This document shows, piece by piece, positions 8,929 to 16,309 of a stretch of DNA of 64,000 bases. The stretch comes from Cognaticolwellia aestuarii (GTDB lineage: Bacteria; Pseudomonadota; Gammaproteobacteria; Enterobacterales; Alteromonadaceae), in assembly GCF_002000025.1 (NCBI RefSeq), contig NZ_MUZV01000009.1:124001-188000 (forward strand), given 5' to 3'. The stretch's first letter is position 1. Each line of letters starts with the position of its first letter. A model generated the notes under the pieces. That model was not told the origin of the DNA, did no database searches, and was given only the letters and a program-made list of their open reading frames with translations. Made by a program: the position numbers and the translations under genes.

Positions 8929-9531
8929 TTACTTGTTGCTACCAACAGAAACATTTAAGTCTTTTAAAATACCGTCATGCAAATTATAAACAAAACCATG
9001 AACCGTAATATCTTGTTTTATTTTCCAAGCATTCTTTAAAATAGTGGTATTACACACATTGGCAACTTGCTCTATAACATTCAGTTCACATAATAGTTTT
9101 AAGCGAGCTGTTTTATCTTCCACAGCATCTAAGCGGGCTTTATGAAACCGGTAAACGTCTTTTATATGATGTAGCCAGTTGTCAATGAGGCCGTGGCTTT
9201 TGTCATCTAAAGAGGCAATAACACCGCCGCAACCATAGTGACCACAGACAATAATATGCTTAATTTTCAATACATCGACAGCGAACTGGATCACAGAAAG
9301 GCAATTGAGATCGGTATGGATCACTTGATTAGCAATATTGCGATGAACAAAGACTTCACCCGGTTGCATGCCAAGTAGCTCGTTAGCAGGTACGCGAGAA
9401 TCTGAGCAACCAATCCAGAGGTATTCAGGGTTTTGTTGTTCTGATAAATGTTTGAAAAAATTAGGATCTTCTTGCTTTATCTTATCAGCCCATTGCTGAT
9501 TATTATCAAATAAGTGCTGTATTGAGCTCAT
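8929..9531 (-). CDS. can: Beta-class carbonic anhydrase
   Basis: A 200-residue cytoplasmic enzyme interconverting CO2 and bicarbonate. The zinc ligands and catalytic dyad are visible: Cys42-Ser-Asp44-Ser-Arg46, and His98-Tyr-Gly-Cys101, at the same numbering as E. coli Can. Length matches the family (about 200-220). It is transcribed alone on the minus strand, with the start ATG at 9531 preceded by a GGAA element. It supplies bicarbonate for carboxylases and pH balance. No oddities are seen. Confidence 0.96.
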   Translation of the reverse strand: MSSIQHLFDNNQQWADKIKQEDPNFFKHLSEQQNPEYLWIGCSDSRVPANELLGMQPGEVFVHRNIANQVIHTDLNCLSVIQFAVDVLKIKHIIVCGHYGCGGVIASLDDKSHGLIDNWLHHIKDVYRFHKARLDAVEDKTARLKLLCELNVIEQVANVCNTTILKNAWKIKQDITVHGFVYNLHDGILKDLNVSVGSNK

Positions 9532-9674
9532 GAAGGAAACAACTTAGAAAAATATACAGTGATTTTAGGTTGTTATACCAACAAGTAAAGAAAAAACTGG
9601 TCTAATGATTAGCAAATAATGCAGTTTGTTACCGGCACATCTGACAGATACTACTAAGGCCTGCGCCCGTTGAT

Positions 9675-9842
9675 TTATTCTTGTTCCTTATCTTTTTCTA
9701 GTTGCTGAGCTTTTCGACGCTCAACTTTGTCTTGCTGCGCTTTGGATAATTCAAATTTACTCGCTGATTGTTTTATTAATAAGATGCCGGCGATAACTGA
9801 ACCTGTGGCGATAATAATGATTAATACAGTGGTGAAAGTCAT
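9675..9842 (-). CDS. Small single-pass membrane protein, DUF2897-like (55 aa)
   Basis: A 55-codon gene read from ATG at 9842 to TAA at 9675-9677. The protein begins MTFTTVLIIIIATGSVIAGI, a single membrane helix (residues 4-23), then the cytoplasmic segment SASKFELSKAQQ and a charged tail rich in Lys, Glu and Gln. This layout fits the small DUF2897 family found in Alteromonadales. Function unknown. It lies 143 bp from the carbonic anhydrase gene on the same strand and could share its transcript only if transcription ran from this gene into it. Confidence 0.65.
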   Translation of the reverse strand: MTFTTVLIIIIATGSVIAGILLIKQSASKFELSKAQQDKVERRKAQQLEKDKEQE

Positions 9843-10109
9843 ATGCTTATCCTAAGAATATTAAATGAATAATTTCTAACCCTTTGCTGGTTTATTTTAT
9901 GAATATTAAAAACAGATAGTAAAGTAACACAATTGCATGTAATTTATTTGTAAACTTAGTAAGGGTATGATGTTGTTGATAGTATTAATCAACTGATATT
10001 GTAAACCCTATTAACAATAACAATAACAATAATTTAGTGATGATGACTTTTTATGTGTCGCTTATTGCCCGCATAACATGGAACTGTTACTTAGTATTTG
10101 GAATAAATA

Positions 10110-11276
10110 ATGTTAAATCGACTCAGTATTAAATTATTAGCACCGACCTTGTTCATTGGCATACTTAGCATGATTGCTATAGCGCTATTCTTTGATAGTT
10201 TTAGTAAAACAACAACGTTGACCTTAGTATTTTTGACGGTGATTACGCAGCTAGTGATAGGTTATTTATATACCGAAAACAAGCTTACTCAGCGGTTAGT
10301 GTTGCTACAAAAATTTATTGATCAGGTGGTCAGTGTTGATGAAGCACCAAGTAAGTTAGCCCGAGATAATCACCATGATGATTTGGCGAAAATAACCAAT
10401 GATTTATCAAGTTTTATTGTTAATTTAGCTGATGTAATTCGGGATATTCGTAATGAATCCGAAACATTAAAACAAGGCTCTGCCTCCTTAACTATTCAAA
10501 TGAATGACTCAGTTGCTAGCGTTGATGAATCTGCTAGCCAAATTGAGCAAATGGCTAACTCGATTGACCAAGTTGCTTTAACATCAGCGACACTCTCAGA
10601 CAGTACCATGCAAGTCAGCGAAACGACCAGCCAAGTACTCGCCATCTTGACGCAAGGAACCCATGCTTCAAATACCAGTCAACATAGCGTTGAAAACTTT
10701 GCTAATGAAGTAACGACAATGGCCGCTGATTTAGCATTGTTACAAGAAGAATGTTCACGAATTGGCTCAGTACTAGAGGTCATTCGAGGTATCGCCGATC
10801 AAACCAACTTATTGGCGCTAAACGCAGCGATTGAAGCTGCGCGAGCCGGAGAGCAAGGCCGAGGTTTTGCTGTTGTTGCTGATGAAGTGAGAGCTTTAGC
10901 CCACCGAACACAAGAGTCAACGGTTGAAATACATGCAATGGTTGAAGGATTACAAGAAAAGTCGACTAATGCGGTTAATGCTATCAATCGTGGTCAAAGT
11001 TTATCACAAGAGAGCTTAACTCACTCAGAGCAGGTGGTTGATGCACTACAACAAATTGGCAGAGTTTTTTCTGAAGTTGACACTTTAACCTCGCAGATAG
11101 CTCAAGGAACGAATGAGCAACAGCAATCAACGGCGTCAATAAACGATAATATGTCTAAAGTGGTTAAACTAAGTCGAGATCTTAATTGTAGCTTATTATC
11201 CGTTGCAGAGTTGGCTGAATTACAGCAAAAAACAGCGGTTGACGTTGATACAACATTAAATCGAGTTTGCGTATAA
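10110..11276 (+). CDS. Methyl-accepting chemotaxis protein with minimal periplasmic loop
   Basis: A 388-residue chemoreceptor. Two adjacent membrane helices (about 8-28 and 35-54) are separated by only a handful of residues, so there is no periplasmic ligand domain. They are followed by a long helical signalling domain with the highly conserved hairpin tip ([20 protein letters not shown], from about residue 226) that binds CheW and CheA. A clear HAMP domain is not obvious. Such receptors usually sense internal or membrane-borne cues; the stimulus is not inferable. Monocistronic, with no che genes nearby. Confidence 0.9.
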   Translation: MLNRLSIKLLAPTLFIGILSMIAIALFFDSFSKTTTLTLVFLTVITQLVIGYLYTENKLTQRLVLLQKFIDQVVSVDEAPSKLARDNHHDDLAKITNDLSSFIVNLADVIRDIRNESETLKQGSASLTIQMNDSVASVDESASQIEQMANSIDQVALTSATLSDSTMQVSETTSQVLAILTQGTHASNTSQHSVENFANEVTTMAADLALLQEECSRIGSVLEVIRGIADQTNLLALNAAIEAARAGEQGRGFAVVADEVRALAHRTQESTVEIHAMVEGLQEKSTNAVNAINRGQSLSQESLTHSEQVVDALQQIGRVFSEVDTLTSQIAQGTNEQQQSTASINDNMSKVVKLSRDLNCSLLSVAELAELQQKTAVDVDTTLNRVCV

Positions 11277-11365
11277 AGCTTTATTATTGTTAAGTGAGTA
11301 GTGTTAACTAAATGTTTTAGCTCAATAGCGTTAGTTCAGTCGCGCTGATTTTTATACCATAAAAA

Positions 11366-12157
11366 TCAGCGATAATATTCAGGATAATTTAATTTAAATT
11401 CATGGATGATTTGCTTAAATTCGCCGTTTTCATACATAGTTTTTGATAATTTGGCAAACTCTGGCGCGAGATGGGCGAATTTAGATTTTTTTGATAGCGC
11501 GGTAAATAATAACGCATGATTATCTAATTTAACTTTAATTTCTTCAATATTTTGATTTTCTTTAGCTTGGTTTTTTATTTTATTCAGATATAAGAAGTTA
11601 GTTGAAATAAACACATCAACTTTGCCTGCCGCTAATACCCGAATAGCAGCGTCGAGATCACTGACATAGACCTTTTCAAAAAAACCATCAGGAGCATTAT
11701 CAAATTGTTTAAATTGTTTAATGTCTCTTATCACAGCTATTTTTAAGCCTTTGAGGTCAGCGAAACTACTGATTTTCAGGTTCTTATCATTTACGTAGAA
11801 TGATTTTTTATTCAATGAGCTATAAGCAAATAAGTGTGCAAATTCTCGGCGCTCTGGCGCATCTAATAACCCCGACATAATATCGACTTTACCTGCTTCT
11901 AACATTGCTAAACAACGCCAAAAAGTATTGTTTTCGGTATGCTGAATAGTAAAGCCCTGTTGCTTGAAAAAATAATGGGTTACAGCAATATTTTCACCAA
12001 TAGGATTTTTACCTGGGGCTACCACTTGATAGGGAGGATAATGAGAAACACACATAGTCAGTTGTTTATTTTCATTATTGTTATCATTAATAGGTAAATT
12101 ATTCGCTTGCGCTAAGCAAGATACAATGTATAAACCTAAGATGAGTATTTTTAACAA
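11366..12157 (-). CDS. Transporter substrate-binding domain protein (SBP_bac_3)
   Basis: A 263-residue exported protein: signal peptide (MLKILILGLYIVSCLAQA), then a family 3 solute-binding domain with the typical opening LTMCVSHYPPYQVV, the GKVDIMSGL lobe motif near residue 90, and the hinge-like AGKVDVFISTNFLY near 180. Family members bind polar amino acids or feed sensor proteins. There is no transporter gene beside it, so the ligand and partner are unknown. It lies downstream of the btu operon on the same strand, separated by 231 bp and a strong 20-bp hairpin, hence probably a separate unit. Confidence 0.75.
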   Translation of the reverse strand: MLKILILGLYIVSCLAQANNLPINDNNNENKQLTMCVSHYPPYQVVAPGKNPIGENIAVTHYFFKQQGFTIQHTENNTFWRCLAMLEAGKVDIMSGLLDAPERREFAHLFAYSSLNKKSFYVNDKNLKISSFADLKGLKIAVIRDIKQFKQFDNAPDGFFEKVYVSDLDAAIRVLAAGKVDVFISTNFLYLNKIKNQAKENQNIEEIKVKLDNHALLFTALSKKSKFAHLAPEFAKLSKTMYENGEFKQIIHEFKLNYPEYYR

Positions 12158-12315
12158 CAGTGCACCTGTAAAGCGATAAAGAACTAATCTTCCTAGCGTA
12201 AAATAAATAACTAGACAAGTAAATACAATAAAGTAAAGCGTTATAGGCTTTGCACTATGTTCATTGTACTGTCAGGCTCACATGACGCTATGATGTTAAA
12301 TGTGATTTATTATTT

Positions 12316-12359
12316 TTAGTGCTAGCAAGTGTTTTTAGCAAAACACTTGCTAGCACTAA
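12316..12359. other. Perfect 20-bp-arm hairpin downstream of btuF
   Basis: Arms TTAGTGCTAGCAAGTGTTTT and its exact complement enclose a 4-base loop TAGC. It sits 30 bp past the btuF stop and upstream of the SBP gene, between two minus-strand genes. The minus-strand 3' flank is A-rich (AAAAATAATAAA), not T-rich, so it is not a canonical terminator in that direction, though the stem itself ends its 5' arm in TTTT. Confidence 0.8.
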
Positions 12360-12388
12360 AGACGATAAAATGTCATTTATTACCGTGG

Positions 12389-13255
12389 CTAACCTCGTTG
12401 GTAATACTGTCGACTTATATCAGTCTGCTGACATAAGTCGTTTAAAGCATTTAAACTACGTGTCGTCATTCGGTGTACTACATCGGCATCGAGTTTGATA
12501 ATTTGTTGGTGCTTTACTGCCGGTAAAATCGGCCATTGCTGCCAAGTGTATCCTTCTCTAGCTGCTTGGTTTTCTGATAAGGGTTGGATAATTATCTGGG
12601 CATGGGTTTGTAATATTTGCTCAATGTTCACCTGTGGGTACCTAGCATCTGATTGATAAAATGGGTTACTTATACTGCAAATATCTAAAAACTGCTGTGG
12701 CCAACTGCCTTTGGCAATAGTGGTTAATGGTCGAGACCACACTTCATAAAAAGCGGTAAGTGGTTTTTTTTGTCCATATTGCTGCTTTATTTTAGCTAAG
12801 TCAGATAGAAATTTATTTGCTACTTTTTCAGCTTGTTCACTGTGACCAGATAATTTTCCGAATAAACGTAACTCTTTGGCAACATCATCAAAGGTGTCAG
12901 GTTGAGAGTAGACAACATTAAAACCAAGCTGTTTGATACGCGCTAAATCATCACTCGGGTTACCACTTTGCCAGGCAATAATAAGATCGGGCTGCAATTC
13001 AATAACGCGCTCAAGTTGAATACGTAAAGAGTTGCCTATTCTAGGTATCTCCCGAGCTGATAATGGATAATTGGCATGTTCGGTTGTCGCAATGATTTGC
13101 TCACCAGCACCAATGTCAAAAAGCATTTCAACAATATGAGGCGCCAAAGCAATGATGCGAGGTTTGTTTTGTGTGATCTCGGTGCCACTTTCATTTGCAG
13201 TGACCGTAAAAGTAAAGCAAAGAAAAAACACAATAAAATAGTGCATAAGTTTCAT
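12389..13255 (-). CDS. btuF: Cobalamin-binding periplasmic protein, BtuF-like
   Basis: A 288-residue protein with a signal peptide (MKLMHYFIVFFLCFTFTVTANE) and a helical-backbone metal-receptor fold: the opening RIIALAPHIVEMLFDIGAG, the segment RVIELQPDLIIAWQSG, and a C-terminal half with INIEQILQTHAQIIIQPL-like spacing. BtuF captures cobalamin in the periplasm and delivers it to BtuCD. It is the last gene of the operon btuD-btuC-cobO-btuF, which lies behind a cobalamin riboswitch; that context separates it from siderophore-binding relatives. It begins 30 bp after cobO. Confidence 0.85.
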   Translation of the reverse strand: MKLMHYFIVFFLCFTFTVTANESGTEITQNKPRIIALAPHIVEMLFDIGAGEQIIATTEHANYPLSAREIPRIGNSLRIQLERVIELQPDLIIAWQSGNPSDDLARIKQLGFNVVYSQPDTFDDVAKELRLFGKLSGHSEQAEKVANKFLSDLAKIKQQYGQKKPLTAFYEVWSRPLTTIAKGSWPQQFLDICSISNPFYQSDARYPQVNIEQILQTHAQIIIQPLSENQAAREGYTWQQWPILPAVKHQQIIKLDADVVHRMTTRSLNALNDLCQQTDISRQYYQRG

Positions 13256-13285
13256 TCTAGTTCCAATTTATCAGGGTGTTTTAGG

Positions 13286-13891
13286 TTACCAGTCAATACC
13301 TTTTTGCGCTTTTATACCATTGTCAAAGGCATGCTTAAGGGGTTGTACTTCACTGACGGTATCGGCAAGTTCAATAATACTTCTATGGCATGCTCGGCCT
13401 GTAATGATGACATGTTGCATGGCTGGTCGATTAACGATAGCTTCAATGACTTCGTCTAAGTCTAAATATTTGTATGACAGCATATAAGTTAACTCATCAA
13501 GCAAAACAACGTCGATACTTTCATCTTTTAGTAAGCGCTTTGCTTGAGCCCAAACCTTAGTTGCTGCTGCGATATCTTTTGATTTATCTTGAGTGTCCCA
13601 GGTAAAACCGGTTGCCATCACATGAAACTCAACGCCATTTTTTTCTAATAAATTACGTTCACCGCACTCCCAATCGCCTTTAATAAATTGCAAGGCAGCA
13701 GCGGTATAGCCATGACCAACTGCGCGAGTTAACGTGCCAAACCCTGATGTTGACTTACCTTTACCATTGCCGGTAATAACAATAAGTAAGCCTCGCTCTT
13801 CTTGTGCTGAATTAATGCGCGCATCAACTTTGTCTTTAATACGTTGCATACGCTCTTGGTGTTTTTGGTTTTTATCTGCATCTGTTGTCAT
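13286..13891 (-). CDS. cobO: Cob(I)yrinic acid a,c-diamide adenosyltransferase
   Basis: A 201-residue cytoplasmic enzyme (CobO/BtuR/CobA family) that attaches the 5'-deoxyadenosyl group of ATP to Co(I) corrinoids. The P-loop GNGKGKST is at residues 41-48, with the family segments ALQFIKGDWECGERN and DVVLLDELTYML. Length matches BtuR (about 196-200). It lies between btuC (5-bp gap) and btuF, so imported cobalamin can be adenosylated directly by a cotranscribed enzyme. No other corrin-ring biosynthesis genes appear, in keeping with salvage. Confidence 0.95.
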   Translation of the reverse strand: MTTDADKNQKHQERMQRIKDKVDARINSAQEERGLLIVITGNGKGKSTSGFGTLTRAVGHGYTAAALQFIKGDWECGERNLLEKNGVEFHVMATGFTWDTQDKSKDIAAATKVWAQAKRLLKDESIDVVLLDELTYMLSYKYLDLDEVIEAIVNRPAMQHVIITGRACHRSIIELADTVSEVQPLKHAFDNGIKAQKGIDW

Positions 13892-13896
13892 AATTT

Positions 13897-14904
13897 TTAT
13901 CCTGTTTTACGCGTGCGATACATGATCGCTAAAAAGAAAATACTGCCGATGGCTGAAGTAATAATACCAATGGGGATTTCTACACTGCTAAGTGCGCTGC
14001 GAGCTAGTACGTCTACCCAAACTAAAAAGCACCCCCCAATGAGTGCTGACCCAACAATTAAAGGCATGGTTGTTACACCAACAAGTTGTCGTACTATATG
14101 TGGGATCATTAAGCCAACAAAGCCAATACCACCGCAGTAAGCAACAATGGTTGCCGTAACTGCGGCGCACAAGGCTAGCAAAATGATCCGTAACTTATCG
14201 ACATTAACCCCAAGGCTTGCTGCACTTTCATCGCCCAATAACAGCGCATCGATTTGTCGATGAAAAGCAAAAATGGTCACTAACGTCAGCAACACCATGA
14301 TGCTGATCAGATAAAAGTGAAACATTTCAACACGAGTTAAGCTACCCATAAGCCAAAAAATAACCCGATTGGTGGCAAAGGGATCACCCAGATAAAGGAT
14401 AAAGTGGCTAATAGAACCGAGCATAAAAGATACTGCAACGCCTGTGAGCAATAGATGATTCATATTACGCAGTAGAGTTGCGATGCCAAAAACAATAATA
14501 ACTGAAAATAAAGCGCCTAAAAATGCTGCCAATGGTAACGCAAGCATTTGTTCTTCACTTAATATTAATGTCGCAATGGTTGCGCCTAAGCCGGCACCTG
14601 AAATAATGCCAAATAAATAAGGATCGGCAAGCGGGTTGCGGGTTACATTTTGCAAAATTGCGCCGGCGCACGCTAAGCCCATTCCAGCGACGAGCCCGAC
14701 TAAAACCCTAGGAATGCGTATTTGCCAGATCACCATGTCATGCATGGGAGATGCACATTCATTCACCACACACTGAAATATATCGTTGCTGGTAATTGTC
14801 GCTGGACCAAAGGTGATCGACATCACAATGGAGAAAAGCGTTAAGATAATCATGCCCGAAAATATCCAAGCATTCTTTCCTTTAATTACACGAAAAAAAT
14901 TCAT
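13897..14904 (-). CDS. btuC: Cobalamin ABC transporter permease, BtuC-like (FecCD family)
   Basis: A 335-residue FecCD-family permease with about ten hydrophobic segments, including the RIPRVLVGLVAGMGLACAGAI signature near residues 47-67 and PHIVRQLVGVTTMPLIVGSA near 270-289, the cytoplasmic region that docks with the ATPase. Its start codon overlaps the btuD stop as ATGA (14901-14904), implying translational coupling. Riboswitch, CobO and BtuF neighbours point to cobalamin rather than ferric siderophore as substrate. Confidence 0.88.
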   Translation of the reverse strand: MNFFRVIKGKNAWIFSGMIILTLFSIVMSITFGPATITSNDIFQCVVNECASPMHDMVIWQIRIPRVLVGLVAGMGLACAGAILQNVTRNPLADPYLFGIISGAGLGATIATLILSEEQMLALPLAAFLGALFSVIIVFGIATLLRNMNHLLLTGVAVSFMLGSISHFILYLGDPFATNRVIFWLMGSLTRVEMFHFYLISIMVLLTLVTIFAFHRQIDALLLGDESAASLGVNVDKLRIILLALCAAVTATIVAYCGGIGFVGLMIPHIVRQLVGVTTMPLIVGSALIGGCFLVWVDVLARSALSSVEIPIGIITSAIGSIFFLAIMYRTRKTG

Positions 14905-15731
14905 GAAAGCTGACCAATATTGTTAGTGCTTAAATTCGACATATGAGTGATGCTTTCGTCAGGTGCAGGGCTAAAATAGACTCTTGGAATATCACTATGC
15001 TGAGCATCGTCTCGATAACAGGGTAAACCAAAAACTTTTGTTAATAATTCGGGGGTTAGTACGTCGTTAACGCTACTGTTGCTAACTAAATTACCTTTAT
15101 TTAACAGTAGTAGTCTATTGCAATATTGAGCCGCTAAATTTAGGTCATGTATAGTCATGATCACGGTTATATTTAAAGCCTTAATTAATTGCAATATTTG
15201 ATGTTGGTAGAATATATCTAAATGGTTGGTCGGCTCATCAAGCACTAAAATTTTGGCTTTTTGTACTAAAGCTTTTGCAATTAATACCCGTTGTTGTTCA
15301 CCGCCAGACAGGGTGTTGAAAAACTTATTTTCGTTGGCGGCTAAACCAACCTTGTCTAACGCTAGCATGATTTCTTTTTTATCAATATCGGTATCACGAG
15401 CAAAAAGTGTTTTATAGGGCAATAAGCCCATCCTTACCACGTCATAAACTTTTAAATCAAATATGGGCGGAGATTTTTGAACAACTAAGGCAAAGGTTTG
15501 CGCTAACTCATGAGGTTTGTATTGACGAATATTTTTATGTTTAAGTTTAATGCTTCCTTGCCAGTTTTTATATTGATTTAACAAGCATTTAAGTAAAGAT
15601 GTTTTACCTGCTCCATTAGGGCCAATAATGCCAATAATGTCTCCGCGGCAAACATCAAAAGATAGGTTATTGAGAATTTTTTGCTGCTCGACAGCCCAAG
15701 ACACTGATTCAACAGCGAGTAACGTTGACAT
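14901..15731 (-). CDS. btuD: Cobalamin ABC transporter ATP-binding protein, BtuD-like
   Basis: With the ATG at 15731 the protein has 276 residues and starts MSTLLAVESVSW, aligning with FepC/BtuD-type ATPases; the open frame continues upstream to a TTG at 15824, but those residues are not family-like. Visible motifs: Walker A GPNGAGKT at 37-44, signature LSGGEQQRV, Walker B ILVLDEPTNHLD, and the switch histidine in MTIHDLN. It is the first gene of the operon, 233 bp after the riboswitch core, and overlaps btuC by 4 bp. The ribosome site before 15731 is weak (a GAG about 13 bases upstream), which may matter for riboswitch control. Confidence 0.88.
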   Translation of the reverse strand: MSTLLAVESVSWAVEQQKILNNLSFDVCRGDIIGIIGPNGAGKTSLLKCLLNQYKNWQGSIKLKHKNIRQYKPHELAQTFALVVQKSPPIFDLKVYDVVRMGLLPYKTLFARDTDIDKKEIMLALDKVGLAANENKFFNTLSGGEQQRVLIAKALVQKAKILVLDEPTNHLDIFYQHQILQLIKALNITVIMTIHDLNLAAQYCNRLLLLNKGNLVSNSSVNDVLTPELLTKVFGLPCYRDDAQHSDIPRVYFSPAPDESITHMSNLSTNNIGQLS

Positions 15732-15963
15732 TAAAGTATACTCATTTGAACATTTTTCTGAAGTGAAATGTGTTTTGTGATGTAGCAAGGATATCTTTTC
15801 ATTATCGCCTAAAGGTTCATTCAAAAAAACAAGTATTGAATAATGCTATTTACGACGGGCAGAAAATTAGATACGAATGTCTTCTCGACAGTGTAACTCA
15901 CGTGTATTCCCGCACGGTGTTAACATTATTAGTGTTGTACAAAATTAGTTTGGTACAAAATGT

Positions 15964-16092
15964 TGATACTAGGTGTCCTGACTTATAGCATTTGAAATAC
16001 GCTATTTACAGTTGCGGGTACAGTCACGGCATTGAACCGTGTTCCCTATAAATTAGCCAAAAAAACAATAAAGTGTGTGGCTAAAGGTATCA
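15964..16092 (-). promoter_or_regulatory. Cobalamin (AdoCbl) riboswitch controlling btuDC-cobO-btuF
   Basis: On the minus strand this region contains the conserved core GGGAACACGG...CCGTG, then CCCGCAACTGTAA, a short helix TAGC...GCTA, and the B12-box-like AAGTCAGGACACCT. The ends TGATAC (16087-16092) and GTATCA (15964-15969) pair to form the closing P1 stem. These are the hallmarks of a class of cobalamin riboswitch that represses genes when cobalamin is plentiful. It lies directly upstream of btuD on the same strand. The expression platform lies in the next 230 bases and I cannot assign it with certainty. Confidence 0.92.
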
Positions 16093-16195
16093 TTTATAGC
16101 AGGAGAGATTTTACGGTTAAGTCTGCAGTTTTACAATGAAAACCTTATTGAACTGACATTGATTAGATAATCGTGATGAACTGATGAATAGCTGT

Positions 16196-16219
16196 AAAAA
16201 AAGGAGCCGAAGCTCCTTT
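16196..16219 (-). terminator. Intrinsic terminator downstream of the M13 peptidase gene
   Basis: On the minus strand: AAAGGAGC, loop TTCG, GCTCC followed by seven T. A UUCG-loop hairpin with U tract is a strong Rho-independent terminator, about 90 bp after the stop. Confidence 0.88.
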
Positions 16220-16267
16220 AATACTTTTTACTGTTGCCAGTCACTTTTACTGTGCTGAGCTAAGCTA

Positions 16268-16309
16268 ATCAAAGTTAAGCACTTAGGGATAACTTTGATC
16301 TTAGTGCTT
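16268..16309 (-). other. Interleaved inverted repeats after the M13 peptidase stop
   Basis: ATCAAAGTTA (16268-16277) pairs with TAACTTTGAT (16290-16299), while AAGCACT (16277-16283) pairs with AGTGCTT (16303-16309). The order A-B-A'-B' permits a pseudoknot or two alternative hairpins in the 3' untranslated region. Confidence 0.55.

Noticed and set aside
10010-10031. AACAAT triple repeat before the chemoreceptor gene
   Set aside because: Three short copies in AT-rich DNA are too few to call a functional repeat.
12316-12359. The 20-bp hairpin as a Rho-independent terminator
   Set aside because: Neither strand has a proper T run after the stem, so I list it only as a hairpin.
15867-15905. A second B12-box-like sequence (GTCGAGAAGAC) further downstream
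   Set aside because: The match at 15970-15985 fits better because P1 pairing closes there; this one lacks the flanking core.
15770-15988. A 72-codon plus-strand frame opposite the btuD leader
   Set aside because: It runs antisense over the riboswitch and leader, has no ribosome site and its composition is not protein-like.
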